Shown: positions 52,365 through 61,701, numbered from the stretch's first letter. The stretch is DNA of 64,000 nt from an uncultured Ruminococcus sp. (GCA_900066355.1 FMEL01000002.1:293006-357005), one strand, 5' to 3'. Numbers and translations are program-made. The notes: a model not told the origin generated them from the sequence alone.

Positions 52365-53833
52365 TTTGTAGATACCCCCTTTATAAAATAGTTTCGGATT
52401 TTTTCAAGACCGGCCTCATCCATTTGAAATTTGTCGATGATGGAACCGTCCTCAAAATGGACAATATCCGTACAACAATCTAAAAGCAGCTCAAGATCAT
52501 GGGTAATGACATACAAGGTAATGCCTGCATCCCTGACTTGTTTCAAAACATTGGCAACCTCTTTCATGTGTTTGTAATCAAGACCGCTGGTCGGTTCGTC
52601 AAAAAATAAGATAGAACGCTTGGATGCGATTGCCGAGGCAATTGCTACCCGCTGCTTTTGGCCGCCGGAAAGGGACATAGGGTGTCTGTCTTTGAAGCCG
52701 ATTAAATCTAACTCGGCAAGGATTTCCTCAGCCCACTCCTGATTTTCCTCCTCCATACTGATTAGGACTTCATCCAGCACAGTTTCCGTGAAAAGCTGGT
52801 GATTGACTTCCTGCATCACCATGTAGCAGGTATTTAGTCTGTCTTTAGGCCGATAAGTTCTGCCGTTCCAGATCACCTCACCGCAGCGCTTTTCAAGGCC
52901 GCAGAAACACCGGGAGAAGGTGGACTTTCCAGCTCCATTATTCCCGATGATCCCGACAATACGATTTGCGGGGATTTTACTTTCCCGGATGTGCAGCGTT
53001 TCCGGTTCGTTTTTGTAGGCAAAGCAGAAATTGCGAAGTTCCATTTGCTGACCGGCCTGGGGCAATGCTTTCGGCGGCAACAAATCTTCAAGAATAAAGG
53101 TACGCAGCCCCAACTTGGCTCTCTGTTGCTCCGTCAGGCTCTCAAACTCCGCTGCGGAGTAATCTTTTTCCACCTTTCCGCCGGTAATATAGATAAAACG
53201 ATCCGCAAGACCGCGCAGATAGTAGAGCCGATGCTCTGACACTATAATTGTTTTCCCCTGCGACTTCCAAAACGCAAGTATTGCTCTCAGATCCAGGATA
53301 GAGGAAGCATCCAGGTTGGATGACGGCTCATCCATAACCAGCACATCCGGCTCCATGATGGAGACCCCGGCACAGGCAATTTTTTGCTTTTCCCCGCCGG
53401 AGAGATGAAAGATATTGCGTCCCATCAATTTCTCCAGGCGGAAATCCCGGATGGTCTTATCTAATCGTTCCCGAATACTTTGCTCCGGCTGGCCGAGATT
53501 TTCACACCCGAATGTGATTTCGCTGGTTGTGTCCACATTGAAAAATTGTGAGCGGGGGTTTTGAAACACGCTGCCAACCGTTTTCGCGGTATCATAAAGG
53601 GGCTGTTCCGAAACCTTTGCCCCATTTACCCACACTTCTCCATTCATTTTTCCTTCATAGTAATGGGGAATCAGACCGTTGATCAGCCTGGTAATTGTCG
53701 TTTTTCCACAGCCGCTTTCGCCGCAAAGTACGACGCATTGACCGTCCTCTACGGTCAGATTTATATCATGGACTCCACCAGCGTTCTCGTTTTCTTCTCC
53801 ATAAGAGAAAGTCACATGGTCAATCCGTATCAT
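52361..53833 (-). CDS. ECF transporter ATPase with two fused nucleotide-binding domains
   Basis: 490 aa, two ABC ATPase domains in one chain. First: VLCGESGCGKTTITRL, LSGGEKQKIACAGV, LVMDEPSSNLD. Second: IIGNNGAGKSTFSRC, LSGGQKQRVAIASAI, LFFDEPTSGLDYKH. This replaces the separate EcfA1/EcfA2 pair. The start is the ATG at 53833 with GGGGGTGAACC; upstream open frame is ignored. It is 17 bp after the T-component gene and is expected to power the S/T components. Confidence 0.92.
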   Translation of the reverse strand: MIRIDHVTFSYGEENENAGGVHDINLTVEDGQCVVLCGESGCGKTTITRLINGLIPHYYEGKMNGEVWVNGAKVSEQPLYDTAKTVGSVFQNPRSQFFNVDTTSEITFGCENLGQPEQSIRERLDKTIRDFRLEKLMGRNIFHLSGGEKQKIACAGVSIMEPDVLVMDEPSSNLDASSILDLRAILAFWKSQGKTIIVSEHRLYYLRGLADRFIYITGGKVEKDYSAAEFESLTEQQRAKLGLRTFILEDLLPPKALPQAGQQMELRNFCFAYKNEPETLHIRESKIPANRIVGIIGNNGAGKSTFSRCFCGLEKRCGEVIWNGRTYRPKDRLNTCYMVMQEVNHQLFTETVLDEVLISMEEENQEWAEEILAELDLIGFKDRHPMSLSGGQKQRVAIASAIASKRSILFFDEPTSGLDYKHMKEVANVLKQVRDAGITLYVITHDLELLLDCCTDIVHFEDGSIIDKFQMDEAGLEKIRNYFIKGVSTK

Positions 53834-53850
53834 AGGTTCACCCCCTTCCG

Positions 53851-54591
53851 TCAAAAAGAAATCTGCTGCTGAAACAAAAACAAGGCAAAACAGATAACGC
53901 AAAACAGAATCGCAATCAAATCTTGAACATGGAAACCGATCTGGCACACGTTTGTACGTTTAACGGGGGCTCCAAGCCCCCGTGTCAACGCAGCAGCAGA
54001 AAGTTCATCACCAATCTTCACAACGGACACCATCAAAGGAACAAGGCGATATTCCAACATCAGGAAAGGATTTTTCCCGCCGAATCGTATGCCCCGCATT
54101 TTCATTGCATCCCGGATGGCCTGATATTCTTCGCTGATGGTTGGGAAAAAGCGAAAAATGACAGACATTGGAATCACGATTTTTTCCGTGATATGCATAC
54201 GCTCCATTGCGCCGATAAACTCACTGATCGAAGTGGATGAGATCAGATAGGCACCTGTCATAATGCCGGGCGCAAACCGCGTCATGATAGATGTCACTGC
54301 CAGCACGATGAACGAGAGTAATCCGCTCAAACTCGTAAGGGCAATCCGTTCCAGTATAAAGCAAACCGCATATAGCACCAGATATTTTCCTGCTGTTTTG
54401 AAACGGCGTTCCGACAAAATCAGAGCAAAGGGGACAAGGCTTAGACACGGCTTGACGATGTTCATAATTCCTTCGTTACTGGTACTGAACATCAGTGTTG
54501 TAATCGTCAGCAGCAGAATGAGCTTTGTCCGGGGATCAAGCAGGATTCCTTTTCTTTTTTCGGTTGTTGCTGAAAATGATAGCCCGTTCAT
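53851..54591 (-). CDS. ECF transporter transmembrane (T) component
   Basis: 246 aa EcfT/CbiQ-like membrane protein: LLDPRTKLILLLTITTLMF start, several helices, and the cytosolic coupling motif region MKMRGIRFGGKNPF followed by ALTRGLGAP (the Ala-Arg-Gly pair that contacts the ATPases). The ATG overlaps the S-component stop (TGATG). It couples ATP hydrolysis to the S component. Confidence 0.9.
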   Translation of the reverse strand: MNGLSFSATTEKRKGILLDPRTKLILLLTITTLMFSTSNEGIMNIVKPCLSLVPFALILSERRFKTAGKYLVLYAVCFILERIALTSLSGLLSFIVLAVTSIMTRFAPGIMTGAYLISSTSISEFIGAMERMHITEKIVIPMSVIFRFFPTISEEYQAIRDAMKMRGIRFGGKNPFLMLEYRLVPLMVSVVKIGDELSAAALTRGLGAPVKRTNVCQIGFHVQDLIAILFCVICFALFLFQQQISF

Positions 54592-55175
54592 CACACAATG
54601 CCCGCTTTAGCAAAATGCTTTTTCAGAAGCGCCTTACCTAAAAGTCCGCCCAGGATCGCAAAAATGAAGATTCCGGCGATTACCAGAATAATGCTCCACA
54701 TAGGCATAACAGCCATTACCCTGTCAGCGTATTCCTCACCAAAGCTGGCCGCAAAACTGGCCCAGGAATCCTCAACCATGAAATACATGGGGATATATGT
54801 ACCAACCATCCAAAGGCTGAACACCGCATACCCGATCAGGCTCTTCTTGGCGCTTTTATAACCGCCGGATTTCAAGATCAGATCTCCCAGCAGCCCAAAA
54901 ATCACGCCCATCGGTACGCCCCAAAATCCCATGCCAGTCAGCCCCATCAGCAGGCCGCTTAAAATTCCCATAATTGTAACCATGCCGAATTTTTTAACTC
55001 TGGTCAGGAACAGCATGAACGGGATGCCGGTAATCAAAGACCACAATGCTCCGAGGATTGGCAAAAAGATAGGTACAAAGCCGACGGGAACGGCGACACA
55101 GCAGCCAATCACAAAGTAGAGAACGGTGAACAGGCCGAGGTTAATCAGGTCTTTTGCTTGTAACTTGTTACTCAT
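54591..55175 (-). CDS. ECF transporter substrate-specific (S) component, MptD/Trep_Strep family
   Basis: 194 aa with five to six helices; MSNKLQAKDLINLGLFTVLY and GFVPIFLPILGALWSLITGIPFML match the Trep_Strep/MptD-like putative S components. The real substrate of this family is not established. The ATG at 55175 has GGAGGTATTCGTT. First gene of the transporter operon, divergent from the AraC-type regulator 200 bp away. Confidence 0.85.
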   Translation of the reverse strand: MSNKLQAKDLINLGLFTVLYFVIGCCVAVPVGFVPIFLPILGALWSLITGIPFMLFLTRVKKFGMVTIMGILSGLLMGLTGMGFWGVPMGVIFGLLGDLILKSGGYKSAKKSLIGYAVFSLWMVGTYIPMYFMVEDSWASFAASFGEEYADRVMAVMPMWSIILVIAGIFIFAILGGLLGKALLKKHFAKAGIV

Positions 55176-55297
55176 AACGAATACCTCCATTTATTTGCTA
55201 GTTAGCGTTTTCTAACCTCTCTATAAGATACCATAGTTAGCAGTAGCTCTCTACAACCAATCATCTTTTTGGCTCCAAACAGCAACGAGTTTTTTTA

Positions 55298-55326
55298 TTG
55301 ACTGACTTCGCTTACAATTCTATAAT
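55298..55326 (+). promoter_or_regulatory. Promoter of the AraC-family regulator
   Basis: TTGACT (55298-55303), 17 bp, TATAAT (55321-55326); transcription starts about 45 nt before the ATG. In the same divergent spacer the transporter side has only weak hexamers, fitting activation by the regulator; GTTAGC/GCTAAC repeats near 55201-55245 are candidate binding sites. Confidence 0.8.
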
Positions 55327-55375
55327 ATGATTAAAATCAAGGGCAATGAGCCAGACAAATCGACAGGAGTTAAAA

Positions 55376-56368
55376 ATGAAGATTGATGATATTATTAGAA
55401 AATGTATTGAAATTCCCGGCGTTTCAATAAAACGTAGCGAGTTCAACGCAGAACTACTTATGAAAACTAAGGAAGGAAAAGGGTCTATGACATTTTTTCA
55501 ACTTTTCCCCGGACTTACTATTGCGTATATTTTTATAAATTCTCCGACATGGGCAGCTCCAAATTTGGGTGAAGATAGTTTCATTAAAAAAGGGCCTTTG
55601 CTCCTAAACTATTGCGTGACTGGTCGTTGCGAGATTATCTTGAATAACGGAAACTTTGTATATGTGAAAGATGGAGATATTTCTCTCACGGAGTGTTTTG
55701 CCCAAAAGCAATATGTCTATCCTCGCCGTATCTATGAGGGAATGGAGCTTTTTGTTGATACTAATACACTGGCAACAGAGAGTACATGGATACAAAAAGA
55801 GTTTGGCATAGACATCCCTAAAATCATTGAACTTTTTTGCCCAAACGATAACACTTATATCTCAGCAGTTACTCCTGAAGTTGAAGAAATATTGATTAAG
55901 CTCTGGGAACTTTTTGATATTGCGCCTCCGTTTTCGATTTCTCAAATGAAGATCTATGTTCTGGCTCTATTTTCATTACTACAAAATCTTAACAATATCC
56001 CCCCATCGCAAGCCTGCACATTTTTTACTGAAACACAGGTAGATATAGCAAAACGTGTTGAAAAAATTATCACTTCCGATTTGCGGCAACATCATCCTGC
56101 ATGGGAATTGGCAGCTCAGTTTTCTGTCAGCGAAACCAGCTTAAAAAACTATTTTCGTGGCGTTTTTGGTCAAAATATTTCCATCTATCTACGGGAAGTC
56201 CGAATGAAAAAAGCTGCAGAGTTACTGACTTCTACAAGATTGTCCGTTGCAGAAATAGCAGAGTTGGTTGGCTATATGAATCAAAGCAAATTTGCAGCCG
56301 TGTTCAAAAAGCAGTTTGGTCTTTCTCCGCTGGAATACCGGCGGTCAAAGAATTTGGAAAACCGATAA
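55376..56368 (+). CDS. AraC-family transcriptional regulator of the transporter cluster
   Basis: 330 aa. The C-terminal 100 residues carry two helix-turn-helix motifs: AAQFSVSETSLKNYFRGVFG and SVAEIAELVGYMNQSKFAAVFKKQFGLSPLEYR. The N-terminal region is a sensor of unknown ligand. AGGAG lies six bases before the ATG at 55376. Divergent from the ECF/exporter operon, whose leading promoter lacks a good -35, so it is the likely activator; the transported compound may be its ligand. Confidence 0.9.
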   Translation: MKIDDIIRKCIEIPGVSIKRSEFNAELLMKTKEGKGSMTFFQLFPGLTIAYIFINSPTWAAPNLGEDSFIKKGPLLLNYCVTGRCEIILNNGNFVYVKDGDISLTECFAQKQYVYPRRIYEGMELFVDTNTLATESTWIQKEFGIDIPKIIELFCPNDNTYISAVTPEVEEILIKLWELFDIAPPFSISQMKIYVLALFSLLQNLNNIPPSQACTFFTETQVDIAKRVEKIITSDLRQHHPAWELAAQFSVSETSLKNYFRGVFGQNISIYLREVRMKKAAELLTSTRLSVAEIAELVGYMNQSKFAAVFKKQFGLSPLEYRRSKNLENR

Positions 56369-56375
56369 GAGCAAA

Positions 56376-56416
56376 GCCGGGATTTTCCGCTTGATAGCAA
56401 AATCCCGGCCTTTCTT
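56376..56416 (+). terminator. Terminator of the AraC-type gene
   Basis: GCCGGGATTTT, 12-base loop, AAAATCCCGGC, then CTTTCTTG. Perfect 11 bp stem; short U tract. Confidence 0.85.
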
Positions 56417-56427
56417 GTGTCTAAAAA

Positions 56428-56640
56428 CTATTTGTAAATCAGTTCATCTTGAATAATTTCCTCTGCCTGCGCTTTCAGCGTGTTCATCAGCCCCACCCAG
56501 CGCATAGGGTCACAGGCTTTCAGTTCCTCGGTGACGCCCGCTACCTCCATCATGCGGGGCAGCATGGCGTCCATCCGTTCCTGCTCCGCCCGGTCAATCT
56601 CCAACAGGTGCGGGTACAGCTTTCGCTTAAAATCAGGCTA
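56428..56640 (-). pseudogene. TnpV fragment (transposon-encoded protein)
   Basis: The minus strand encodes about 70 residues ending LKAQAEEIIQDELIYK, with ERMDAMLPRMMEVAGVTEEL and MRWVGLMNTL, the C-terminal half of TnpV proteins from Lachnospiraceae conjugative transposons. The GC-rich codons contrast with the flanks. The N-terminus is cut where different sequence begins near 56640. Confidence 0.75.
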
Positions 56641-56664
56641 CTACAAAGACCGGCCGATGTTCTT

Positions 56665-56949
56665 TCAAGTATCATTGCTTTTATATAAATAAGACAGTTC
56701 TGGGGATTTTTCAGATATTCTATCCTTGGAATAGGGTGGTCTTAAATTCAATGATAACCGCACTTTTTTGATCATATACGTTTCACTTCCATCCTCCGAA
56801 GATCCTTTAAACCAGCAATCATCCGGATACTTTCCTGCAAATTCTCGTAACCGTTTCTGCAAGCTCTGATTAAAGGTATACACATCATAGAATCCGTCAT
56901 CTTCATTGGTCAAAATAATCTTTTCTTTTTCACACTTTAACCTTCGCAT
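56665..56949 (-). CDS. Conserved mobile-element protein of unknown function
   Basis: 94 aa: KIILTNEDDGFYDVYTFNQS, then helix and KYPDDCWFKGSSEDGSETYM followed by VRLSLNLRPPYS. This type recurs in phage and conjugative element gene sets of Firmicutes without assigned function. The start lies 3 bp after the previous stop, with GAGGGTAGAAT before the ATG. No family function is known to me. Confidence 0.6.
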   Translation of the reverse strand: MRRLKCEKEKIILTNEDDGFYDVYTFNQSLQKRLREFAGKYPDDCWFKGSSEDGSETYMIKKVRLSLNLRPPYSKDRISEKSPELSYLYKSNDT

Positions 56950-56952
56950 ATT

Positions 56953-57303
56953 CTACCCTCGTTTTCTTTCCATTTCCTGATCCAGGTACCTTGGTATTGG
57001 CTTTCCGGACCGGCGAGCAATGGTAATCTGTTTCTGATGCAGTCGTTTGATCACAGATCTTCGTTTCTTAGGTTTATTATCCTGTTGCTTTCGGGAAGTC
57101 TGTTTGTTGCTGCGAGCATCAGAGGTCTTTTCCTGATTTTTCTTCTGATTATTCACAAGACCGTCCACCATATCATAATTGGCTTCTGTACCGGATTCTC
57201 TGCTTCGTTCATAAGTGCCATTCTGGTAGAACTTCTGGTAATGTTCCAGACGGAGTTTGCCATCCTGTTTTAACTGTTTCGTCTCTTTCTTGTATTCAGT
57301 TAT
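56953..57303 (-). pseudogene. 3' part of an element gene, basic protein
   Basis: An in-frame stretch of about 116 residues begins right after a TAG (57304-57306), without start codon: TEYKKETKQLKQDGKLRLEH, HYQKFYQNGTYERSRESG, then a lysine/arginine-rich tail (RKQQDNKPKKRRSVIKRLHQ). An internal ATG at 57171 could give a 72 aa product. The upstream part of the gene is missing. Mobile-element remnant. Confidence 0.5.
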
Positions 57304-57442
57304 CTATGCCTTCTTTCATCAGCATAATCATTGTATCAGGATAAAGTTCACAAAGTATCCGCAATACATTCCCATAAGTTCATGTCATTATTGAAATTGT
57401 ACATATTTCAGTATGAAAAGTTCACCATTCAAATTCTGATTA

Positions 57443-58366
57443 TTATTTCTCCACATACTCTTCTGCCATATGTACTGCCATAGCACCATCTGCCACTGCT
57501 GTTACTATCTGACGAAGTAACTTTGTTCTGACATCTCCTACAGCATAAACACCCGGAATACTCGTTTCAGTGTTTTCACCTGCCACAATATATCCTTTAT
57601 TATCCAGTTCTATCTGATTATCTAAAAAATCTGTTGTCGGTTTTCTTCCTATACTCACAAACAGGCCGTCACATTCTATAATGTTTTCTTCTCCTGTAAC
57701 TGTATCTTCCAACCGCACACCAGTCAATCGTTCTCCATAAATCAGTTCATTTACTGTATTGTTCCATCGAAACTCTATATTTTCAGTTTTCATCAGCTGG
57801 TCATGGTAGATTTTCGTTGCACGTAATGTATCTCTTCGATGAACAATGATGACTTTCTTAGCAATTCGACTTAAAAGAACAGCATCTGATACAGCAGAAT
57901 TTCCACCACCAACAACCACCACGATCTTATCTTTATAAAACATACCATCACAGGAGGCACAATAAGCAACCCCATGACCTATCAATTCTTTTTCTTTAGC
58001 GAGACCAAGTTCTCTTGGATTTGCTCCAGTAGCAATCACTACTGTTTTCCCAATATAAATTCCCGAACTAGTTTCTACTCTCTTAAGCTTTCCTGTTAAA
58101 TCCATATTAAAAACTTCAGCATATTCACTTTTAGCGCCAAATTTTTCCGCCTGTTTTTGCATTTTCTCTGCCAATGAAAATCCGTCAATTCCATTTTCAA
58201 AACCAGGATAGTTATCAATCTGCCAGGTCAATGACATCTGACCACCTGCAGATAATTTTTCTAAAACAATTGTGTCAAATCCTGCTCTGGCTGCGTATAA
58301 TGCTGAAGTATACCCTCCAGGTCCTCCCCCCACGATAATCATATCGTAAACATGATTTTCATTCAT
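57443..58366 (-). CDS. trxB: Thioredoxin reductase
   Basis: 307 aa flavoprotein reducing the adjacent thioredoxin with NADPH (or NADH). FAD site MIIVGGGPGGYTSALYAARAG, redox motif YCASCDGMF, nucleotide site VVVGGGNSAVSDAVLL and the FAD-closing VYAVGDVR. It follows the thioredoxin gene by 15 bp. The shared leader has the palindrome at 58763-58777, so it probably belongs to the Crp/Fnr-type regulon. Confidence 0.95.
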   Translation of the reverse strand: MNENHVYDMIIVGGGPGGYTSALYAARAGFDTIVLEKLSAGGQMSLTWQIDNYPGFENGIDGFSLAEKMQKQAEKFGAKSEYAEVFNMDLTGKLKRVETSSGIYIGKTVVIATGANPRELGLAKEKELIGHGVAYCASCDGMFYKDKIVVVVGGGNSAVSDAVLLSRIAKKVIIVHRRDTLRATKIYHDQLMKTENIEFRWNNTVNELIYGERLTGVRLEDTVTGEENIIECDGLFVSIGRKPTTDFLDNQIELDNKGYIVAGENTETSIPGVYAVGDVRTKLLRQIVTAVADGAMAVHMAEEYVEK

Positions 58367-58381
58367 ACAGCAGTCCTCCTT

Positions 58382-58705
58382 TTATTTTTCCAATGCTTCA
58401 TTAATAAAATTCTCTATCATTATTTTTGATTCAGGTGCAACAATAGAATCTATTGCCTTTCCATCTCGATATAAAACCAGCGTAGGAATTATCTCAATCT
58501 TTTCAGCTTCTGCAATCTGTGGTTCTTCATCAATATTTACTTTTCCAGCAATAAGAATATCGCTGTATTCTTCACTTATTTTTTCATAAGCCGCTCCAAT
58601 TCTACGGCAATAACCACACCAAGGTGCCCAGAAATCAACCAAAACCGGTTTTTCCTTATGAATTAATTGTCCAAACTTTTCTTTATTTATATTTATAGAT
58701 GTCAT
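58382..58705 (-). CDS. Thioredoxin with WCGYC active site
   Basis: 107 aa, active site DFWAPWCGYCRRIGAAYE, an unusual Tyr in place of the common Pro (WCGPC). The cis-proline is in EIIPTLVLYRDGK. Start at the ATG 58705 with AAGGAG nine bases away. First gene of the pair with trxB; the promoter has -10 TATATT (58736-58741) without -35 and with the operator at -41. Confidence 0.93.
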   Translation of the reverse strand: MTSININKEKFGQLIHKEKPVLVDFWAPWCGYCRRIGAAYEKISEEYSDILIAGKVNIDEEPQIAEAEKIEIIPTLVLYRDGKAIDSIVAPESKIMIENFINEALEK

Positions 58706-58762
58706 ATTTTTCAACTCCTTCTCCTATTTGAACTTAATATACCCCAAATAAGTGCTTGCTCC

Positions 58763-58777
58763 CGTGATGATATCACA
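58763..58777 (-). promoter_or_regulatory. Predicted Crp/Fnr-type operator, thioredoxin-trxB unit
   Basis: Palindrome GTGAT-GAT-ATCAC. Its centre (58770) lies about 41 bp upstream of the start predicted from the -10 TATATT (58736-58741). The -35 hexamer is non-consensus (CGGGAG), which fits class II activation. Confidence 0.75.
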
Positions 58778-58842
58778 GAAAAGATAATTTACTTTATTAC
58801 ACTTCTTTTTATTTCTATTTATGGCATATGCCAGTTATATAA

Positions 58843-58871
58843 TTGACGCATCTAAAAAAAGCAAGTATACT
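58843..58871 (+). promoter_or_regulatory. Promoter of the Crp/Fnr-type regulator
   Basis: TTGACG (58843-58848), 17 bp, TATACT (58866-58871). Near consensus; the nearest palindrome is about 108 bp upstream of its start. Confidence 0.8.
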
Positions 58872-58895
58872 ATGTTCGTAAAGGAGATAACGGTT

Positions 58896-59555
58896 ATGAA
58901 CTTCGAAAATTGTTTTCCACTATGGAATGACTTAAATACAGCACAGAAAAAAATAATTTCAGACAATTTAATCACACAGTATGTAAAAAAAGGGACAATC
59001 ATTCACAATGGAAACCTGAATTGTACTGGATTATTACTGGTTAAATCCGGGCAGCTTCGAACTTACATACTTTCAGATGAAGGACGAGAGATTACACTTT
59101 ACCGTCTGTTCGATATGGATATGTGTCTTTTATCCGCCTCATGTATCATACGCTCCATTCAATTTGAAGTAACCATTGAAGCAGAAAAAGATACTGATCT
59201 TTGGATCATCCCTGCTGAAATCTATAAGGTCATTATGAAGGAATCTGCTCCCGTCGCAAACTATACCAATGAGTTAATGGCCACCCGTTTTTCTGATGTC
59301 ATGTGGCTGATTGAACAAATCATGTGGAAGAGTTTGGATAAGCGTGTTGCTTCATTTCTTTTAGAAGAGACCTCTATCGAAGGAACAAACGAGCTGAAAA
59401 TCACTCATGAGACGATTGCTAATCATCTTGGTTCCCACAGGGAAGTTATCACTCGAATGCTTCGATACTTTCAAGGCGAGGGTCTCGTCAAACTCTCCCG
59501 TGGCAAAATCACAATCCTTGATCCAAAAAGACTGGAAACACTCCAAAGGTCATAA
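58896..59555 (+). CDS. Crp/Fnr-family transcriptional regulator
   Basis: 219 aa. N-terminal cyclic-nucleotide-binding-like sensor (LVKSGQLRTYILSDEGREIT), with neighbouring cysteine CLLSASC and no cAMP-phosphate-binding signature I can recognise; then dimer helix and winged helix. The recognition helix reads LGSHREVITRML, with RE-xxx-R in the positions that read GTGA in Crp. Three GTGA-containing palindromes lie near three neighbouring promoters. It may sense thiol or oxygen stress. ATG at 58896 with AGGAG nine bases away. Confidence 0.9.
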   Translation: MNFENCFPLWNDLNTAQKKIISDNLITQYVKKGTIIHNGNLNCTGLLLVKSGQLRTYILSDEGREITLYRLFDMDMCLLSASCIIRSIQFEVTIEAEKDTDLWIIPAEIYKVIMKESAPVANYTNELMATRFSDVMWLIEQIMWKSLDKRVASFLLEETSIEGTNELKITHETIANHLGSHREVITRMLRYFQGEGLVKLSRGKITILDPKRLETLQRS

Positions 59556-59581
59556 AATTGTTTTTCTGTAACATATAAAGA

Positions 59582-59640
59582 AGAATCCTCCATTTATCAG
59601 AATTATGAAAGTCATTCTAATAAATGGGGGATCTTTTTAT
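59582..59640 (+). terminator. Terminator of the regulator gene, possibly bidirectional
   Basis: AATCCTCCATTTATCAGAAT pairs with ATTCTAATAAATGGGGGATC across a loop of about 12 bases, then TTTTTAT. One or two mismatches and G-U pairs. Confidence 0.88.
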
Positions 59641-59675
59641 ATTACGAGAAAATTATAAAAATATTATGATTATTT

Positions 59676-61367
59676 TTAATAATCCATACCACATGCATAT
59701 GCCTTTTCAATCAGCGTACGGTCATTGACAACTGCATCATAGAAGCGGAATCCGCCGGAGAAGTTGTATGTTTCATATCCATTTCCTTCCAGAATACGAC
59801 TGGCAATATAACTTCGCAGCCCACTCTGGCATATCAGGTAAACAGGCTTTCCCTTCTCAATTTCATTGATACGTTCCCTTAGTTCATCTACAGGAATGTT
59901 TTTGAATCCATCCATATGCCCCCTGTTAAATTCACCTACAGTTCTCACATCCAGCACCACAACACTTTTATCTCTAGAAATCTTATCCATATCTTCCAGA
60001 TGCCATTGTTTTAAGATACCTTTTGCTATATTGTCTATCATGAATCCTGCCATATTTACAGGATCCTTGGCAGAGGAATAAGGCGGTGCATATGCGAGAT
60101 CCAAATCCTTCAGCTGGGTTGCCTTCAGCCCTGCATGGATTGCTGTTGCCAGCACATCAATACGTTTATCAACTCCTTCATATCCAATAATCTGAGCGCC
60201 AAGCAAACGATAGGTCTCTTTTTCAAAAACCACCTTCATGGTCATCACTTTTCCACCAGGATAGTAACCGGCATGACTCATAGGAGAAAGAATTACTGTA
60301 TCTACCTCTAATCCTGACTTTTTGGCATTGGTTTCATTGATACCTGTAGTGGCTGCTGTCATATCAAACACTTTTATAACGGAGCTTCCCTGACTGCCCA
60401 GGTAACGACTATCACCGCCACAAATATTATCAGCGATGATTCTGCCCTGTTTATTGGCTGGTCCTGCCAAAGAAATCAGCGCATCATTACCCGTAACATA
60501 ATGTTTTACCTGAACTGCATCACCTGCAGCATAAATATCCGGTACAGAGGTTTCCATTCTGTCATTCACTACAATACTTTCCTTGATGCCAAGTTCCAGA
60601 CCGGCTTCTTTTGCTAATACTGTGTCTGGTGTGACTCCGATTGCCAGAACTACCATATCAGCCTGAAGGGATGGATTATCTTTCAACAGGACCTCCACTC
60701 CGTTGTCTTTTTCTTTAAATCCTTCTACTGTATAGCCCAGTACCAGTTTTATCCCATGCTTTCTCATTTCATTATGGATCATGGATGCCATATCCGGGTC
60801 AAAAGGGTTCATCAGCTGCTTAGGCCGCTGGACAATCGTAACATCCATGCCAAGCTCCCTCAAATTTTCTGCCAGTTCCAGACCAATAAAACCGCCACCT
60901 GCCAATACAGCCGATTTTGGATGATTCTTATTTATATATTCCTTTATCCGAAAAGTGTCTTCTACAGTACGAAGTGTAAAAAGTTTATCAATACCTACTC
61001 CGGGAAGTCTCGGCTGTGTTGGCTTTGCACCTGGAGAGAGGATCAGCTTATCATATTTTTCTTCAAATATCTCACCATTCTCTAAATTTTTCACTGAAAC
61101 CGTTTTACGTTCCGGATGTATGGAGATAACTTCATGATGAATTTTCATGTTAATACGGAAGCGTTTAAAAAAACTCTCTGGTGTCTGTAGTGTAAGTTCT
61201 TCCGGGTCTGTGATCACGTCTCCAATATAATATGGAAGTCCACAATTTGCATAGGATATGTATCCGGATCTTTCAAACACAGTAATTTCAGCATGTTCAT
61301 TCAGTCTGCGTATTCTTGCTGCGGCTGTAGCTCCTCCGGCTACACCTCCTACAATTATTACCTTCAT
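59676..61367 (-). CDS. CoA-disulfide reductase-like flavoprotein fused to a rhodanese domain
   Basis: 563 aa. FAD/NAD(P) oxidoreductase: VIIVGGVAGGATAAARIRRL, active-site Cys in SYANCGLPYYIGDV and VIAIGVTPDTVLAKE-type dinucleotide region, then about 110 residues of rhodanese (VVLDVRTVGEFNRGHMDGF, active Cys in LICQSGLRSYIAS). Such fusions reduce CoA disulfide, CoA persulfide or polysulfide with NADH. The ATG at 61367 follows the rhodanese gene by 1 bp. Last gene of a three-gene unit with rhodanese and thioredoxin. Confidence 0.93.
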   Translation of the reverse strand: MKVIIVGGVAGGATAAARIRRLNEHAEITVFERSGYISYANCGLPYYIGDVITDPEELTLQTPESFFKRFRINMKIHHEVISIHPERKTVSVKNLENGEIFEEKYDKLILSPGAKPTQPRLPGVGIDKLFTLRTVEDTFRIKEYINKNHPKSAVLAGGGFIGLELAENLRELGMDVTIVQRPKQLMNPFDPDMASMIHNEMRKHGIKLVLGYTVEGFKEKDNGVEVLLKDNPSLQADMVVLAIGVTPDTVLAKEAGLELGIKESIVVNDRMETSVPDIYAAGDAVQVKHYVTGNDALISLAGPANKQGRIIADNICGGDSRYLGSQGSSVIKVFDMTAATTGINETNAKKSGLEVDTVILSPMSHAGYYPGGKVMTMKVVFEKETYRLLGAQIIGYEGVDKRIDVLATAIHAGLKATQLKDLDLAYAPPYSSAKDPVNMAGFMIDNIAKGILKQWHLEDMDKISRDKSVVVLDVRTVGEFNRGHMDGFKNIPVDELRERINEIEKGKPVYLICQSGLRSYIASRILEGNGYETYNFSGGFRFYDAVVNDRTLIEKAYACGMDY

Positions 61368-61368
61368 C

Positions 61369-61689
61369 TTATTTTTCCACCTTTCCTGAGTAAGCTGCAA
61401 TGCCACCGATATTATTTACTTTAGAATATCCCATTCGTTGCAGTGTCCCAGTTGCCTGGCGGCTTCGTGAACCGGAATAACAGTATACAAACAGTGGGAT
61501 ATCCTTATTCTTCGCTACAGAAGCAATATTGTCAAGTTTCTGCAACGGCACATTTTTACTTTCTGGTATATGTCCTTCCTGAAATTCCTGCGGTGTACGT
61601 ACATCCAGCAGAACTGCATCATCAGTCCTTTTATATTCTTCTATGCCTTGATTAATATTCGACTGTTTAAAGAGATCAAAAAATCCCAT
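61369..61689 (-). CDS. Single-domain rhodanese-like sulfurtransferase
   Basis: 106 aa, MGFFDLFKQSNINQGIEEYK start, then VLLDVRTPQEFQEGHIPES and the active loop FVYCYSGSRSRQATGTL with the persulfide-forming cysteine. AGGGAGG precedes the ATG at 61689. It sits 12 bp after the thioredoxin stop and 1 bp before the CoA-disulfide reductase fusion. Predicted to shuttle sulfane sulfur within the unit. Confidence 0.93.
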   Translation of the reverse strand: MGFFDLFKQSNINQGIEEYKRTDDAVLLDVRTPQEFQEGHIPESKNVPLQKLDNIASVAKNKDIPLFVYCYSGSRSRQATGTLQRMGYSKVNNIGGIAAYSGKVEK

Positions 61690-61701
61690 TAGCACACCTC
61701 C

